Below are positions 11,153 through 22,068 of a DNA stretch of 64,000 nt, piece after piece (the first letter of the stretch is position 1; each line of letters begins with the position of its first letter). The notes below the pieces were generated by a model that was not told where the DNA came from, did no database searches, and saw only the letters and a list, made by a program, of their open reading frames with translations. Source of the stretch: Thamnidium elegans. Lineage: Eukaryota; Mucoromycota; Mucoromycetes; Mucorales; Mucoraceae. Both the position numbers and the translations under genes were made by a program. The stretch lies in the NCBI GenBank assembly GCA_025201345.1, contig JAIXMG010000012.1, positions 496,001 through 560,000 on the forward strand, written 5' to 3'.

Positions 11153-12591
11153 GCAGCGTTCATTTACTAAAATTCATTTTATATAGTCTCGGAAGATGTC
11201 ACGTCTCATAATGAAGACAACAACGAAGATAAGAATATAGAGTTTGGCATTGATAGATCAGACCAAGCATCCAGTTTCACTGCTTTCTTCAGTGTTGTAT
11301 GTGTCGTTGCTGGTACAGGCGCCCTTGGTTTACCTTATGCTTTATCACAAGGTGGCTGGATCGGTTTATTTATTCTTGCTCTTAGTTGGATTTTATCTGT
11401 TTGTAAGTGTGTTTTAATTTCGTCATACAAATTATTATAATATACAAACTCATTTTTTTTTTTTTTAGATACCGGTATTTTATTAATTCGTTCTTTGTAT
11501 TATGACGGCAAAACACGTTTATCTTCTTACCAAGAAGTTGCTACAGCTGCTTTTGGTAAAATTGGTGGATGGATTGCCTTCTTTTTTACTGCCATCACTT
11601 TAGTGGGTGTTCCAGTATTATACCTTTTATTATCTGGTTTAAATCTTCATAATGTCGCTAAGGGTACTTCTGCCGAATTAACCTTTCCTATTTGGGTTAT
11701 CATTTGTACCGCTATTGTCGCTGTTCCCTTCTGTTTCTTTAGATCTTTAAAGGAAATCGGTTTCTTGAGTGCCTTTGGTATGCTGTCTACTGTAGTTGTT
11801 ATTTTAATCGTATTGGGTGTTGCTGTCAAGGAAGCTCCTAATCAAACAAATGTTGTTCATAATTCTGTTATTTGGGATATGTTTCCTATTGCTTTAAGTT
11901 CTATCGCTTTTAGTTTCGGTATGTATTTTATCTATATATATATATATATTTTACGAAAACTTTTGAGCTAAAACAAAATTATGTAATAGGTGGTAATCCC
12001 GTTTATGCACATGTCGAAGCTGGTATGCGTAACCGTAAAGACTGGAATAAGGTCATTATTGCTGGTCTTACATTCTGTGTATTTTTATACTTTTTGGTTG
12101 CTGTTCCTGGATACTATGTTTATGGTACAGATTCAAAGTCGCCTATTTATGATAACCTCCCTGAAGGTGGACCCAAGGCAGCTTCAATTATTATTATCAC
12201 CATTCATCTTATCTTGGCTACACCTATTTTATTAACTTCTTTTGCTATTGATGTCGAAAAGATGCTCAAGATAAACCCTGAACATCGCTCGTTTGCAGTT
12301 GAATGGGCTTTACGTTTCCTTTTCCGTGGTTCTTTAATTGTTGTTATCGCAGTTATTGCTATCTTTGTTCCCTTCTTTGGTGACTTTATGGCCTTGTTGG
12401 GTGCTTTCTCCAACTGTGCACTTGTATTTATTTTCCCAGTTGTTTTCTATTACAAGTTGACTGGGTTCAGAGGCAAGCCCTGGTGGGATTACATCTTGGC
12501 CTTTTTAACGGTATTACTCGGTGTTGTAGGCTTAATTTTTGGTACTATTTCAGCAATTCAAGCTTTAAATAATGACTTCAAAAATATGTAG
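11006..12591 (+). CDS. amino acid transporter, AAAP family (Avt-like)
   Basis: Four exons (11006-11111, 11187-11402, 11469-11918, 11990-12591) encode 457 aa. A hydrophilic acidic N-terminus of about 60 residues is followed by about 10-11 membrane segments. The first helix carries SFTAFFSVVCVVAGTGALGLPYAL, matching the conserved AAAP/Aa_trans entry (G-x-G-x-L-x-LPYA). Later helices include SSIAFSFGGNPVYAHVEAGM and FVPFFGDFMALLGAFSNC, both typical of vacuolar Avt and plant AAP relatives. It probably moves neutral amino acids by proton coupling, at the vacuole or plasma membrane. Substrate and location cannot be read from sequence. Confidence 0.9.
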
Positions 12592-12726
12592 TAATTTACT
12601 TTTTCTTCCCTTGTATTTTCATCTGTTACATTATTCCCATTTCCTTATTTTACATACATAATACTTTTTTTTTCTTTTTTTTAAAAAAAAATAAAACATT
12701 TTAGAATATATAACAAAAAAGAAGGC

Positions 12727-12761
<35 letters not shown>

Positions 12762-12917
12762 GTTAAAAAACAAGATGTATGAAATAAAAAAAGAGCGAGG
12801 AATAAACTTTTAAAGAGTTAAAAAAAAGGATGAGATCCTAAAGAGGTTTTCCTTTTTTTTCTTTTCTCTATTTTTTTTTTCTTTCTTCATTTTTTGTTGT
12901 GTATATGTGAAATTTTT
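12592..12917. terminator. convergent 3' flanks of transporter and VMA3
   Basis: The 326-bp gap between two convergent genes is very T/A-rich, including a run of about 27 T near 12730-12757 and a T/A palindrome near 12664-12690. It probably holds both polyadenylation regions. Confidence 0.4.
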
Positions 12918-13848
12918 TTAGTTACAGACGTTCTCTTGGCCAGATGCCTTGGTGTTAAGAATCAAAGCAACAATAAGACCATAAAGACCCAAAACTTCAG
13001 CGAAAATCAAGATCAAAATCTATTTTTTTTTTAAAAAAAAGTTAGACTGATTACAATCAAAAGATAAACAACTAGGTTTTAGTTACCATGCCGACAAACA
13101 TTCTGGGTTGTTGAGCGGTAGCACGGACACCAGCATCACCAGTGATACCAATAGCGATACCAGCTAAGAAAAGAAAGTTTAGTAAATAGTTACTATCATC
13201 TTTTTGTTATTATTTCTCACCAGCGAGACATGAAAGACCGACGGAAAGACCAGCAGCCAATTGGATGAAACCACTGAAAAGAGTTTGCTTCATGGCAACT
13301 ATACAAATAAAAAAAAAGGATGCGATTAAAAAATTTGAGACGCGGTGTTGAAACATTCAGGGGATTTTTTTTTTTTTTTAATAGATCACTTACGACCACC
13401 AGATAAAAGTACGGATACAACAACACCATAAATACCCAAAATACCAGCCATGACAACGGGAACAATACACTTCAATACTAAATCAGGACGCAAGACACCC
13501 ATAGCGGAAAGTCCAACACCAGATTTGGCAGTACCGTAAGCAGCTCCGAGACCTAAAATAATAACATCAGTAAACGATAAACAAAACAAAAAAACTTGTA
13601 AAACGATAAAGGGGGAAAGAAAAAGAAGAAAAAAAAAACGCGAAACTTTTCCCGTATTTCATAGATATATATAAAAGATAGACACTTACAACTGAAGACA
13701 ATAGCGGCAGCACAACCCATGGTACCGAAGAAAGGTGCATAAACAGGACTAGTAAAAGGATGACATGTTAGTAACGAAAAAAAGTCTTTTTTAATTCCTA
13801 GATGGAGTTTTTTTTTCTTTTTTTTTAGACTAACCAATATTCACTCAT
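12918..13848 (-). CDS. VMA3: V-type proton ATPase proteolipid subunit c
   Basis: Six exons (13848-13835, 13748-13690, 13552-13394, 13298-13221, 13163-13087, 13019-12918) encode 162 aa, the usual size. Two duplicated hairpins of two helices each are visible. Signatures are [38 protein letters not shown] and [20 protein letters not shown]. The proton-carrying glutamate is E137 in FAEVLG, the same position as in yeast Vma3. The subunit forms the rotating membrane ring that acidifies vacuoles and endosomes. The first exon has only 14 nt, so automated prediction may miss it. Intron 5 has a T(10)A(8) palindrome. VMA11 is an alternative paralogue; overall similarity favours VMA3. Confidence 0.95.
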
Positions 13849-14192
13849 ATTAATATTTTATTTACTACGTTTAATAAAAAGGGAGAAAGAGAGATAAGTA
13901 TTAGTTTTATTATTCTTGACATTAGAGATGAACTTACAATGTATCTAAATAATAAAAAAAAGGGGTCGAAAAAGTTTTTTCTTTGGTTTAAACAAGAAGG
14001 GAAAAATAACAAAAAAAAAAAAAAAAAGCTCCTAATAAATCATCATCATCTTTGCGCCTTCACATTTCGCCACAGCTAAAAAAAACAGAGATGACGTATC
14101 CCCGTTAGCTCTTTAGCAGTCCGAAGAGTTTGGTGTCCTACGTTTGTAACACAAAAAGGGCCTTGAAACCTTTTTCTGTATTTTGTTTATAC
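13849..14192. promoter_or_regulatory. VMA3 upstream region
   Basis: This 344-bp stretch precedes VMA3 on the minus strand and borders the fold-back element at its right end. It is A/T-rich with no recognised site. Confidence 0.35.
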
Positions 14193-14331
14193 GCGGTTTT
14201 TAAAATTCTCAATAGGCGGTTTTTTTTTCTCAAAGGGCGGCTACTGTTTTCTTAAAGGGCGGTTACAATTTTCTCAAAGAGCGGTTTTCGATCCTCAGTA
14301 GATATTTTTTACAGTTGTTTGTGACATTTTA

Positions 14332-14959
14332 TTAGATAGGATTGCTTTTTAAGCAATCTTCAAATATGTTTACCGAACGCTGTACAAATGCTCGAAGATG
14401 TTCTGGAGGAACATTATTGCAAGCCTCAGTTATTCTTGTTGATAAGTCTTCTTTGGTTTGAAATTGACTACGTTTGACCTTATTTTTAACTATGGACCAA
14501 AATTGCTCAATAGGATTAAGCTCAGGGGAATAAGGAGGGAGATAAATGCACTTATATCTTCTCTCTTTCACCATAGTATCAATCTCGTTAGATGTATGGA
14601 TTGGTGCATTATCCATAACTATATAATATCCTTTCATTTCCGGAATGCAACCCATTTCATCCATTGTTTTCTGAATAAAATTCATATAATGGCCAGTGAC
14701 AGTTCCTTTGGAAGCAGGCTTCTTTGGTTTTGATGGTGCTTTTCTTTTGCGATTACCAGAATTGATTTTTAACCTTTTGAATGTGTGTTCCTGAGGATTT
14801 CGAAGCTCCATTGACACGACATACTTCGCCGAGATTGTACCCAAAACTGTGTGTGATACTGCTCTGGTGGTAGGAGTGATTACAATAGCTGGTGTGCTCT
14901 TAATAGACCATCCTCCTGGAGGTCTCATATTGATATCGAAGGCTGATTCATCAACAAAA
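14332..14959 (-). pseudogene. truncated DDE transposase (left arm)
   Basis: Read leftward, the frame carries FVDESAFDINMRPPGGWS with the first catalytic Asp (FVDE), in the central loop of the element. It continues with VMDNAPIHTSNE holding the second Asp, then YLPPYSPELNPIEQFWS holding the third acidic residue. This is the DDE catalytic core of Tc1/mariner/IS630-type transposases. The stop is at 14332. The N-terminal helix-turn-helix part is missing: reading upstream enters the antisense of the right arm. Without it the product is unlikely to be active. Confidence 0.85.
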
Positions 14960-15480
14960 ACACAGTTTTGGGTGCAATCTCGGCGAAGTATGTCGTGTCA
15001 ATGGAGCTTCGAAATCCTCAGGAACACACATTCAAAAGGTTAAAAATCAATTCTGGTAATCGCAAAAGAAAAGCACCATCAAAACCAAAGAAGCCTGCTT
15101 CCAAAGGAACTGTCACTGGCCATTATATGAATTTTATTCAGAAAACAATGGATGAAATGGGTTGCATTCCGGAAATGAAAGGATATTATATAGTTATGGA
15201 TAATGCACCAATCCATACATCTAACGAGATTGATACTATGGTGAAAGAGAGAAGATATAAGTGCATTTATCTCCCTCCTTATTCCCCTGAGCTTAATCCT
15301 ATTGAGCAATTTTGGTCCATAGTTAAAAATAAGGTCAAACGTAGTCAATTTCAAACCAAAGAAGACTTATCAACAAGAATAACTGAGGCTTGCAATAATG
15401 TTCCTCCAGAACATCTTCGAGCATTTGTACAGCGTTCGGTAAACATATTTGAAGATTGCTTAAAAAGCAATCCTATCTAA
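14960..15480 (+). pseudogene. truncated DDE transposase (right arm)
   Basis: This frame is identical in protein sequence to the left-arm copy from AISAKYVVSMEL to the stop at 15480. It lacks the loop segment with the first catalytic Asp, so only the second (VMDNAPIH) and third (NPIEQFW) catalytic positions remain. It is shorter than the left copy and cannot form a complete DDE core. Confidence 0.85.
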
Positions 15481-15745
15481 TAAAATGTCACAAACAACTG
15501 TAAAAAATATCTACTGAGGATCGAAAACCGCTCTTTGAGAAAATTGTAACCGCCCTTTAAGAAAACAGTAGCCGCCCTTTGAGAAAAAAAAACCGCCTAT
15601 TGAGAATTTTAAAAACCGCCCTTTTATTTAAAAAATCGCCCTTTAGTGTTGCGCTAACTGTATCCGTCATTCGTATTATATTGTATATTTATTATAAGGT
15701 TTTGTATTTAGATAAAATGTAGTAGTATGGCAAATATATATTCTT

Positions 15746-17707
15746 TTACAAGGTTGGTACATTCTTTCTTCTTCCAAGTAAGGTAGCTTTCCCCATATTT
15801 AATTCAAACGATTTCCTGGCTTTACGATTGACAGTAGGAGGACTATCATGAAACTTTCCAGCTAATTTTTTGATTAGTAGATTATCATTTGAGCTGGGTT
15901 TCTTTTCAGTCATTGTTTGAGCAGAATCAAAGTCATTACATAACGAATTGATTTGGCTTTGAACTTCTTCTTCTTCAAAAGAACTAGGATCTGATAAATC
16001 TTCTTTTGCCATTACGTCTTCATCATCTTCGTCGTGATCGTTCATAATGGGTGCGTTAAAAACTTTGAATCGATTTTGAACAGAATAGGGGTTATTCATT
16101 TGTTGCTTTTTGGCTTCTTTTCTTTGAGCCCGTTCTTCTCCCATTCTATGAACTGCGTAGGATACATCAAATGCTTCTTTCATTGATGTAATACCTGATA
16201 AAAACATTTCTTTTCTTCTACTGCTATGATTGTTACTACTATTATTATTTTTCGGTATATTCTGGGGAGATGAAGGAACAATAGAAATTGTTTCGGCAGC
16301 AACAGATGTTGTAGTGGAAGGAGGGACTATTAGCCCGGGAGAGCTCTTTCTTCTTTCTTGACCTGTAGGTTCTTCTGTCACTTCACTTGTTGCAGTAGTA
16401 GTTGCAGTAGTAGTTTCGGTAGTAGTATGAGTTGCTGTTTTAGGGGCTTCATTCATTTTGATCCATGGATGAGCTAAAAACTGATCAATAGTATATCTTT
16501 TTTTAGGGTTAATGTCTAGTAAATGTTGTATTAAATGTTTGACTTCATCGGAGATATGATCCCACCAAGGACTTAAGAAAGTGTAGTGCCCTTTAGCTAC
16601 CTTTTGAGTTAAAGTAGGGATACTTTCATCATAGAATGGAGGGAAGCCGCATAACATGGTATATAATACGCAGCCAAGAGCCCACATGTCAACTGATTTT
16701 GAGTACCTTTCGTCTCGTACAATTTCCGGTGCAGTGTATCCGACCGTACCACAAGGAGTCATGGTATGCTTATCCCATACGACTTTGGATAGACCGAAAT
16801 CAGCGATTTTGACTTTACCTATACCACCACCACCTACACCAGCAACAAATTCACCTTCGTCCTCTTTCGGTTCATCATCATCTTCTGGTTGGGTAGGTAA
16901 CGGACTTGATTTACGTTCCATTAAAGGAATAGATTCAAAAAGGATATTTTCAGGTTTAATATCCCGATGTACCACGCCACGTTCCTCATGTAGGTAACGA
17001 ATACCTTCTGCCACTTGCTTAATACAATGACGAGCTAAATCTTCACTAAAATAAGTCAACTGAACAATTTGATGAAATATCTCGCCACCATCCATTAATT
17101 CCAAAATTAAAAAAAAGTACTATTTTTTTTATTTTTTTTTTATTAGTAAGATAACCTGCAGTTTTTTTATTTATTTATTTGAACTTACTTCTTTTGTTTC
17201 AATAAATTCAAGCATTCTTATAATGGAAGAATGATTTAATGTACGCATGATTTGAACTTCTTTAAGTACGCTTGCTTTCTAAGTTTTTAGTGTAATATTT
17301 ATGTTATACAAAGAAAACCCATGATTTTTTTTTTATTCAACAAAAAGAGAGAAAAAAGTTTACCTGAATTTGACTCAATTCGAATTTTCTAACTATCTTT
17401 ATTGCTACATGCTGACCCGTCTTTTTATCAATTGCTTTATACACATTAGAAAAAGCACCCCTAAATACACATTGTAATTATGTACATATGTAAGTGTCTA
17501 AAGTAAAACTATATCATACAAATATACATACTCTCCCAGTTTATTTAATAACGTAAATCCTTCCAATCCTTCATATTCAGGCACTTTTGACTTTGCTAAG
17601 TTTTCTTCTTTTACAATTTTAGTAACGGCAGCTTCATATTTATTCGTTTTATTATTATTATCTACATGATTACGAAATATATTTTTAAGCTGATGAAATA
17701 CAGACAT
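15746..17707 (-). CDS. srk1: CAMK-type Ser/Thr kinase, srk1/RCK2-like
   Basis: Four exons (17707-17532, 17460-17364, 17278-17189, 17119-15746) give 578 aa. The kinase domain begins near residue 53 with LLNKLGEGAFSNVYKA and has VAIKIV (catalytic Lys), LELMDGGEIFHQIV, HRDIKPENIL, ADFGLSK and GTVGYTAPE. All catalytic residues are present. An acidic insert between HRDIKPEN and DFG is typical of fungal Srk1/Rck2/Cmk3 kinases. The Ser/Thr-rich C-terminal third would hold the MAPK docking and regulatory part. These kinases act downstream of the stress MAPK Sty1/Hog1 and control translation and cell-cycle entry. The exon 4 acceptor was chosen because it restores YFFLILELMDGG in frame. Confidence 0.92.
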
Positions 17708-17907
17708 TTGTGTAAGTAGATTTTTTTTTGTAGGTGTGTAAACGAAAGGAAGAAAAAAGAAAAGAAAAAAAGAAGAAAAGAAATAAAGAAGAAAAAAAAA
17801 AATAGTCTAAAATAAATAAGTTTAGCTTTTTTTAGATGTACGTGTGTGCCTTGACAAAATCAAGGGACCACCGCATAATTAGATTTCATGATATCATATA
17901 TAAATAT

Positions 17908-18569
17908 TTATACAGGACTCATTCCATCAATAAGTCGATTTAATACGGTTCGAGCATCCATGTACCACGGGTAACCACTGGTGTACTTTAGTTGTCTAAA
18001 TTTGTTCTTAAATGGTAAACCGATAACATGCAAATGTATATGATTTACCGAGTTAAAAGGTGGCACATGAAATCCGAGTCTATTGTTTTAAAAAATATTT
18101 TTTTTTAGCAATAATATATAAAAAAAGAGGGGGGGGGGTGTACTTTACCGTATTTGAGAATCATCATCAGGATTAAACCCTTGTTCTTTTAATAACGTCT
18201 TACCTAGATCAATCATTTCTTGTACTAAAGAAACCTTTTAGTAAAATTCTCGGCGCAATAAAAAAAAAATAGAAATAAAAATAAAAAAAACTACATCTGC
18301 ATTACATAAAGGAACATCACCGGCATCAAGATCTTTTATTGTTCGAATATGGTTTTTTGATATCACTAGCAAATGCAATTGAGCCGAAGGAGACCGATCA
18401 TGAAATGCAACACATGTCTCTGTCTATTAAAAACTTTATTAGTTTTATATTTTTTATATTGGCAATATATATACTCAGTTATTACTTGGGCAACCACTCT
18501 AGAACCAATAGTTTCCTTATAGTTACAAAAGGTACAAACCGCGTTTTCGCTTCCAAAACAACAAAGCAT
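17908..18569 (-). CDS. HIT-domain protein, HINT3-like nucleotide hydrolase
   Basis: Four exons (18569-18486, 18423-18295, 18234-18149, 18079-17908) encode 156 aa. The start of the domain shows CTFCNYKE, then ETCVAFHDRSPSAQLHLLVISKNHI. The active-site triad HIHLHV lies at residues 113-118 after GFHVPPFNSVN. This spacing and the GFHxPPF block match HINT3-like proteins, which cleave adenosine phosphoramidates or acyl-adenylates; the substrate here is not known. I place the start at the first ATG (MLCCFG), because the frame further upstream has only a TTG. The Cys pair CTFC could bind zinc as in HINT relatives. Confidence 0.85.
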
Positions 18570-18848
18570 AACCAACAAAGGCAAAAAAGGAAACCGATAA
18601 AAGCCTGTTACTGAACCCCTAAAAAAGAGAGGTGTGTCCAAACTGTTTTTTTTAAAAAAAAAAAATTACACGATGTGTAACACTATAAGTAACACTGCCG
18701 ATAGACTTGGAACGGAGATGATGAACTTTTTGTAATTTGTTTATTATAAATAATTGGGTCACGCAATTGTTAATAAACCCTCAGGAAGAAAAAAAAATCC
18801 CTCAAATAGTTTAACTTTATTAAGTTCTTGTAATTTCAAAAAAAAAAC

Positions 18849-19197
18849 ATGTCAGTTTGTAATATTCCACACGAGTTATATGTACTTGTGTCCAGTTACC
18901 TTTCACATAATGATATTTATGCTTGTTTGTAGATATTGGTATTCACCAGCAGTAGAAACGTATTATTATCGCGTGGTATTATATCCAACATATTGCATCA
19001 AACCTGTCGTCAACCGGAATATGGTCACCGGGTCAAACACTTGAAGCTAAACCCTTCTGAATCCACTCTTAACAGCAAAATAATCTGAAACTTTAATTTT
19101 ATACTTTCTACTTGATATTTTAAACTGTTCTGATCGAATTACGAATTTAAAAATATTAGCGAAAATAAGCGAGACGGGTTTATAACATCTTCAAGAT
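18849..19197 (+). pseudogene. 5' fragment of a duplicated F-box gene
   Basis: The sequence from the ATG at 18849 matches the start of the intact gene at 19587, including its A-rich leader. It has MSVCNIPHELYVLVSS where the intact copy has MSICNIPHELYALVFS. A deletion and frameshift after HNDIY remove part of the F-box. Further homology (RYWYSPAVETYYYRV, then the ILHQTCRQPEYG region) continues with stops and deletions to about 19197. It is a truncated tandem duplicate and cannot give a working protein. Confidence 0.8.
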
Positions 19198-19586
19198 AAA
19201 TATCACGGTATAATCCAAGCAATTTTGTGATAATTAAGATTAATAAAAAGCTGTATAAAAACAATATAAAAACGAGCAATTGAAATGTTTATCCAAGTAG
19301 TAACATACAGTAACTAGTAATTGCGGTCTAGTTGTGGTAGACCATAGAGACGATCCACAATATCGCATAATTGATTTGTACTCTTTTTTAAAAGCGCTAG
19401 TTCCTCTTTAGGCGCATCATATAATCTTATCCTTCAAAGGTCGGAGACTCTTGTTGTGTTACATCTTTTCTTTATTAAGTAGATTAGTTGTGTCACTATA
19501 AGTCCTCAGTTGTTTTTTTTCTTCCTGGAAAAAAATCCCCCTCATTTCAAATAGTTTAACTTCATTAAGGGTAATTTCAAAAAAAC
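19198..19586. other. spacer between F-box pseudogene and F-box gene
   Basis: There is no ORF. The last about 100 bp resemble the leader of the pseudogene (TTTCAAATAGTTTAACTT near 19544), so promoter and leader were duplicated with the gene. Confidence 0.5.
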
Positions 19587-21395
19587 ATGTCAATTTGTAA
19601 TATTCCGCACGAGTTATATGCACTTGTGTTCAGTCACCTTTCACGAAATAATATTTATCAGTGTATGCTTGTTTGTAAATATTGGTACTCACTGGCAGTA
19701 GAAGCGTACTATTATCGCGTGATATTATTACCAAAAAATATCGACTACCTTAAATCCAATATATTGCATCAAACCTGTCGTCAACCGGAATATGGTCGCT
19801 GGGTCAAACATTTGAAGCTAAATCTTTCCGAATCCACTCTTTTAACAACAAAAGAATTTGAAACTTTAATTTTATACTTTCCAAACTTGACTCATATTGA
19901 TATTTTAGACTGTCCTGATCAAATTATGTACTTACAAGTATTAAAGACAATTGGTGAGACAGGTTTACAGCATCTTCAAGTGATCGAGACTGAAACAAAA
20001 GATCTATTGGCCTTTCATCAGTTTTCGAAACGTTTAACTAGGTTGAATTTAGATAGATTAGAAAAGGTTTATACTATCAATGGTATATCTGGTAATGTCG
20101 TCTCTTTTTTGCCCGATTTTACTCATCTTACAAGCTTGAGGATTAACAATGGAGAAAACGATAGTGGAGATATCGTTATATTTCAAATATTAAATGCTTG
20201 TCAAAATTTGGTAGATTTTACTTATATAGGCTATTTTACGCCTACAGAAAATATAGAAGATTATCAAACTCGTGCGACTATAGCCTCTGTATCATTCCAC
20301 GGTAATAAGCATTTGAAGCACATCGAACTATTTGTCAATACATTCTCGTATCCTCTAATACAATACTTTACGGCCTGCATACCTCTTCTACATTTACTCT
20401 CTTTTTCGCTAACCATTGAATCTGATTTCAGTTACTGGATATATAAAAACGGTAGTAGTAGTACTATGGAGTTTGCATCTTGCTTGACTAGTATCAACAA
20501 CCTTTATATTTCATTTGGAAATATCAGGGAAAACATTTATGACGTGCAAACCAAAGTTTTAAATTATTGGACATTTTTGGGTGCTATCAAAGGAAACCGA
20601 AATACGTTCAATCAAACCAACTATCTCGTTTCGCAAGATGAAAAGAAACCAGAACTGTTAATTAGTCTAATAAATGGCGACATATTAACATTTGAATGCG
20701 GTATTTGGGTACCAGATTACTTTGTTACCAATGCAGCTTCAGGTGTATCCAATTTTAGTATGCCTGTACTTCCTGCTACAATTGGTGTAGGACCTTGGAT
20801 TACTGATGAGCTAAATATCGAAGCTCGTGAAAATCTAAAAGGTGTATCAATTCACTTGTTAAAGTTTTCACTAAATCACTGTCCTCAATTAAAAGAGTTT
20901 TGGATTCGTAGTTCTCAAAATAATGGGATCGAGTTTTTTGCAGGTGGAAAAGATATGTGTCAAATACAAACAAAGAGATTAACACTTTCGTACAACTTGC
21001 TAAAAGTAATGTTTGAGCGGTTACCAAATATTACTGAGTTTGTGGCGTACCAACCTATACTTGTCAAGGACGATGCTTTTAGTAACAACACTAGAGTTAA
21101 TTTTTCTGGATTCAAACAGTTGAAAGAGCTTGTGATTGATCTGCAGAATATTCATATCAAGAGCTTTGAACACGTATTTTTACGACTAGAACATATCAAT
21201 AGTAGTAACGAATATTATAAAATTAAGACGTTATCAGGACAACAAAATTATAGTTTGACAGCTACTACTGCAAATTTTATTCAGGCATTCTATGGTAGTT
21301 CTATTATTCTTATCATTCAATTTAACAACAAATTATGTAAAATAACACTTGAAGATAACGGCAAGCCTATCGGTACTTTACCTTTGTTATTATAA
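19587..21395 (+). CDS. F-box protein with leucine-rich-repeat-like body
   Basis: This single-exon gene has 602 codons. Residues 1-45 form an F-box (IPHELYALVFSHLSRNNIYQCMLVCKYWYSLAVEAYY), the Skp1-binding module of SCF ubiquitin ligases. The rest shows irregular leucine-rich repeats (LTRLNLDRLEKVY, LTSLRINNG, LKELVIDLQNI), which would bind a substrate. No partner can be inferred. Such intronless F-box/LRR genes are often expanded and fast-evolving in Mucorales (general knowledge). A broken copy lies directly upstream, which fits local tandem duplication. Confidence 0.82.
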   Translation: MSICNIPHELYALVFSHLSRNNIYQCMLVCKYWYSLAVEAYYYRVILLPKNIDYLKSNILHQTCRQPEYGRWVKHLKLNLSESTLLTTKEFETLILYFPNLTHIDILDCPDQIMYLQVLKTIGETGLQHLQVIETETKDLLAFHQFSKRLTRLNLDRLEKVYTINGISGNVVSFLPDFTHLTSLRINNGENDSGDIVIFQILNACQNLVDFTYIGYFTPTENIEDYQTRATIASVSFHGNKHLKHIELFVNTFSYPLIQYFTACIPLLHLLSFSLTIESDFSYWIYKNGSSSTMEFASCLTSINNLYISFGNIRENIYDVQTKVLNYWTFLGAIKGNRNTFNQTNYLVSQDEKKPELLISLINGDILTFECGIWVPDYFVTNAASGVSNFSMPVLPATIGVGPWITDELNIEARENLKGVSIHLLKFSLNHCPQLKEFWIRSSQNNGIEFFAGGKDMCQIQTKRLTLSYNLLKVMFERLPNITEFVAYQPILVKDDAFSNNTRVNFSGFKQLKELVIDLQNIHIKSFEHVFLRLEHINSSNEYYKIKTLSGQQNYSLTATTANFIQAFYGSSIILIIQFNNKLCKITLEDNGKPIGTLPLLL

Positions 21396-21622
21396 AATAA
21401 ATAAAAAAAAGAGTAATATTTGAAAAGCTTAAAATCTAGCAACCGTATAAACCTTAAAAAAAAATATATAAATAGTGACAACCCGTAAAAACCCTTTGAG
21501 GACGCACAGTAACAGTCGAGACGGAGTTTTTTTGTTATCAAGAAAAAAATTTATATCTTTTTTTTTTTGGAGTTTTTTAGTTTTCTTTTTTTTTTTTCAT
21601 TCATTCATTTAGTAATTTCGAA

Positions 21623-21699
21623 ATGGCTCGTGGTCAACAGAAGGAACAAGCCAGGTAAACTCTAGTATGTAATAATGTATTGGAAACCGGACTCTTATC

Positions 21700-21742
<43 letters not shown>

Positions 21743-22068
21743 ATAAATAAATAGACAAAAGGCTCAAAAGGAAGCCGCTAAGCGTGCTGGAGCTGGTTCT
21801 CAGTTAGGTGCTCGTGCTGCTGGTCTTACAGTAATATATAAATAATTAAAAAAAGGTGAATATATGTGCATAACTAATATTTTATACGTACACTAGATCA
21901 AATGTCCCAAGTGTTTTATCGCTATTGCCAATTACAATCTTTTAAAGCAACATATGGAAGTAAGTACATATTATAGTAGACATAGATGTATAAAACTAAA
22001 CTGATATATTATCTTAGGCTAAACATCCCAAGGAAACTGTTCCTCCTGAGAGTGATTTCCAAAAATAA
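21623..22068 (+). CDS. ZNF706-like small zinc-finger protein (4F5/SERF-like N-terminus)
   Basis: Four exons (21623-21654, 21755-21830, 21897-21959, 22018-22068) encode 73 aa. The N-terminus MARGQQKEQARQKAQKEAAK is nearly the ZNF706/SERF-type basic segment. It is followed by one C2H2 finger, CPKCFIAIANYNLLKQHMEAKHPKE, and a short PPES tail as in ZNF706. The human protein is a small regulator linked to stem-cell exit and protein aggregation; its fungal role is unknown. Intron 1 contains a T run of about 30. The gene is easy to miss because every exon is under 80 nt. Confidence 0.88.

Larger units (their letters stand above)
14193..15619. mobile_element. fold-back Tc1/mariner/IS630-like element (near-perfect inverted repeat)
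   Basis: The two halves are reverse complements about the centre 14906. Arms run about 14193-14853 and 14960-15619, with a unique loop of about 106 nt. Positions pair exactly (sum 29812) with no indel over about 660 bp, and I noted one substitution (Thr/Ala codon near 14840). Each arm ends with five tandem units of 21-23 bp starting GCGG and ending in CTCAAAG-like sequence, which could be transposase binding sites. Each arm encodes the same C-terminal transposase part. A further GCGATTTT-type unit at about 15620-15645 is present only on the right. Confidence 0.85.
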
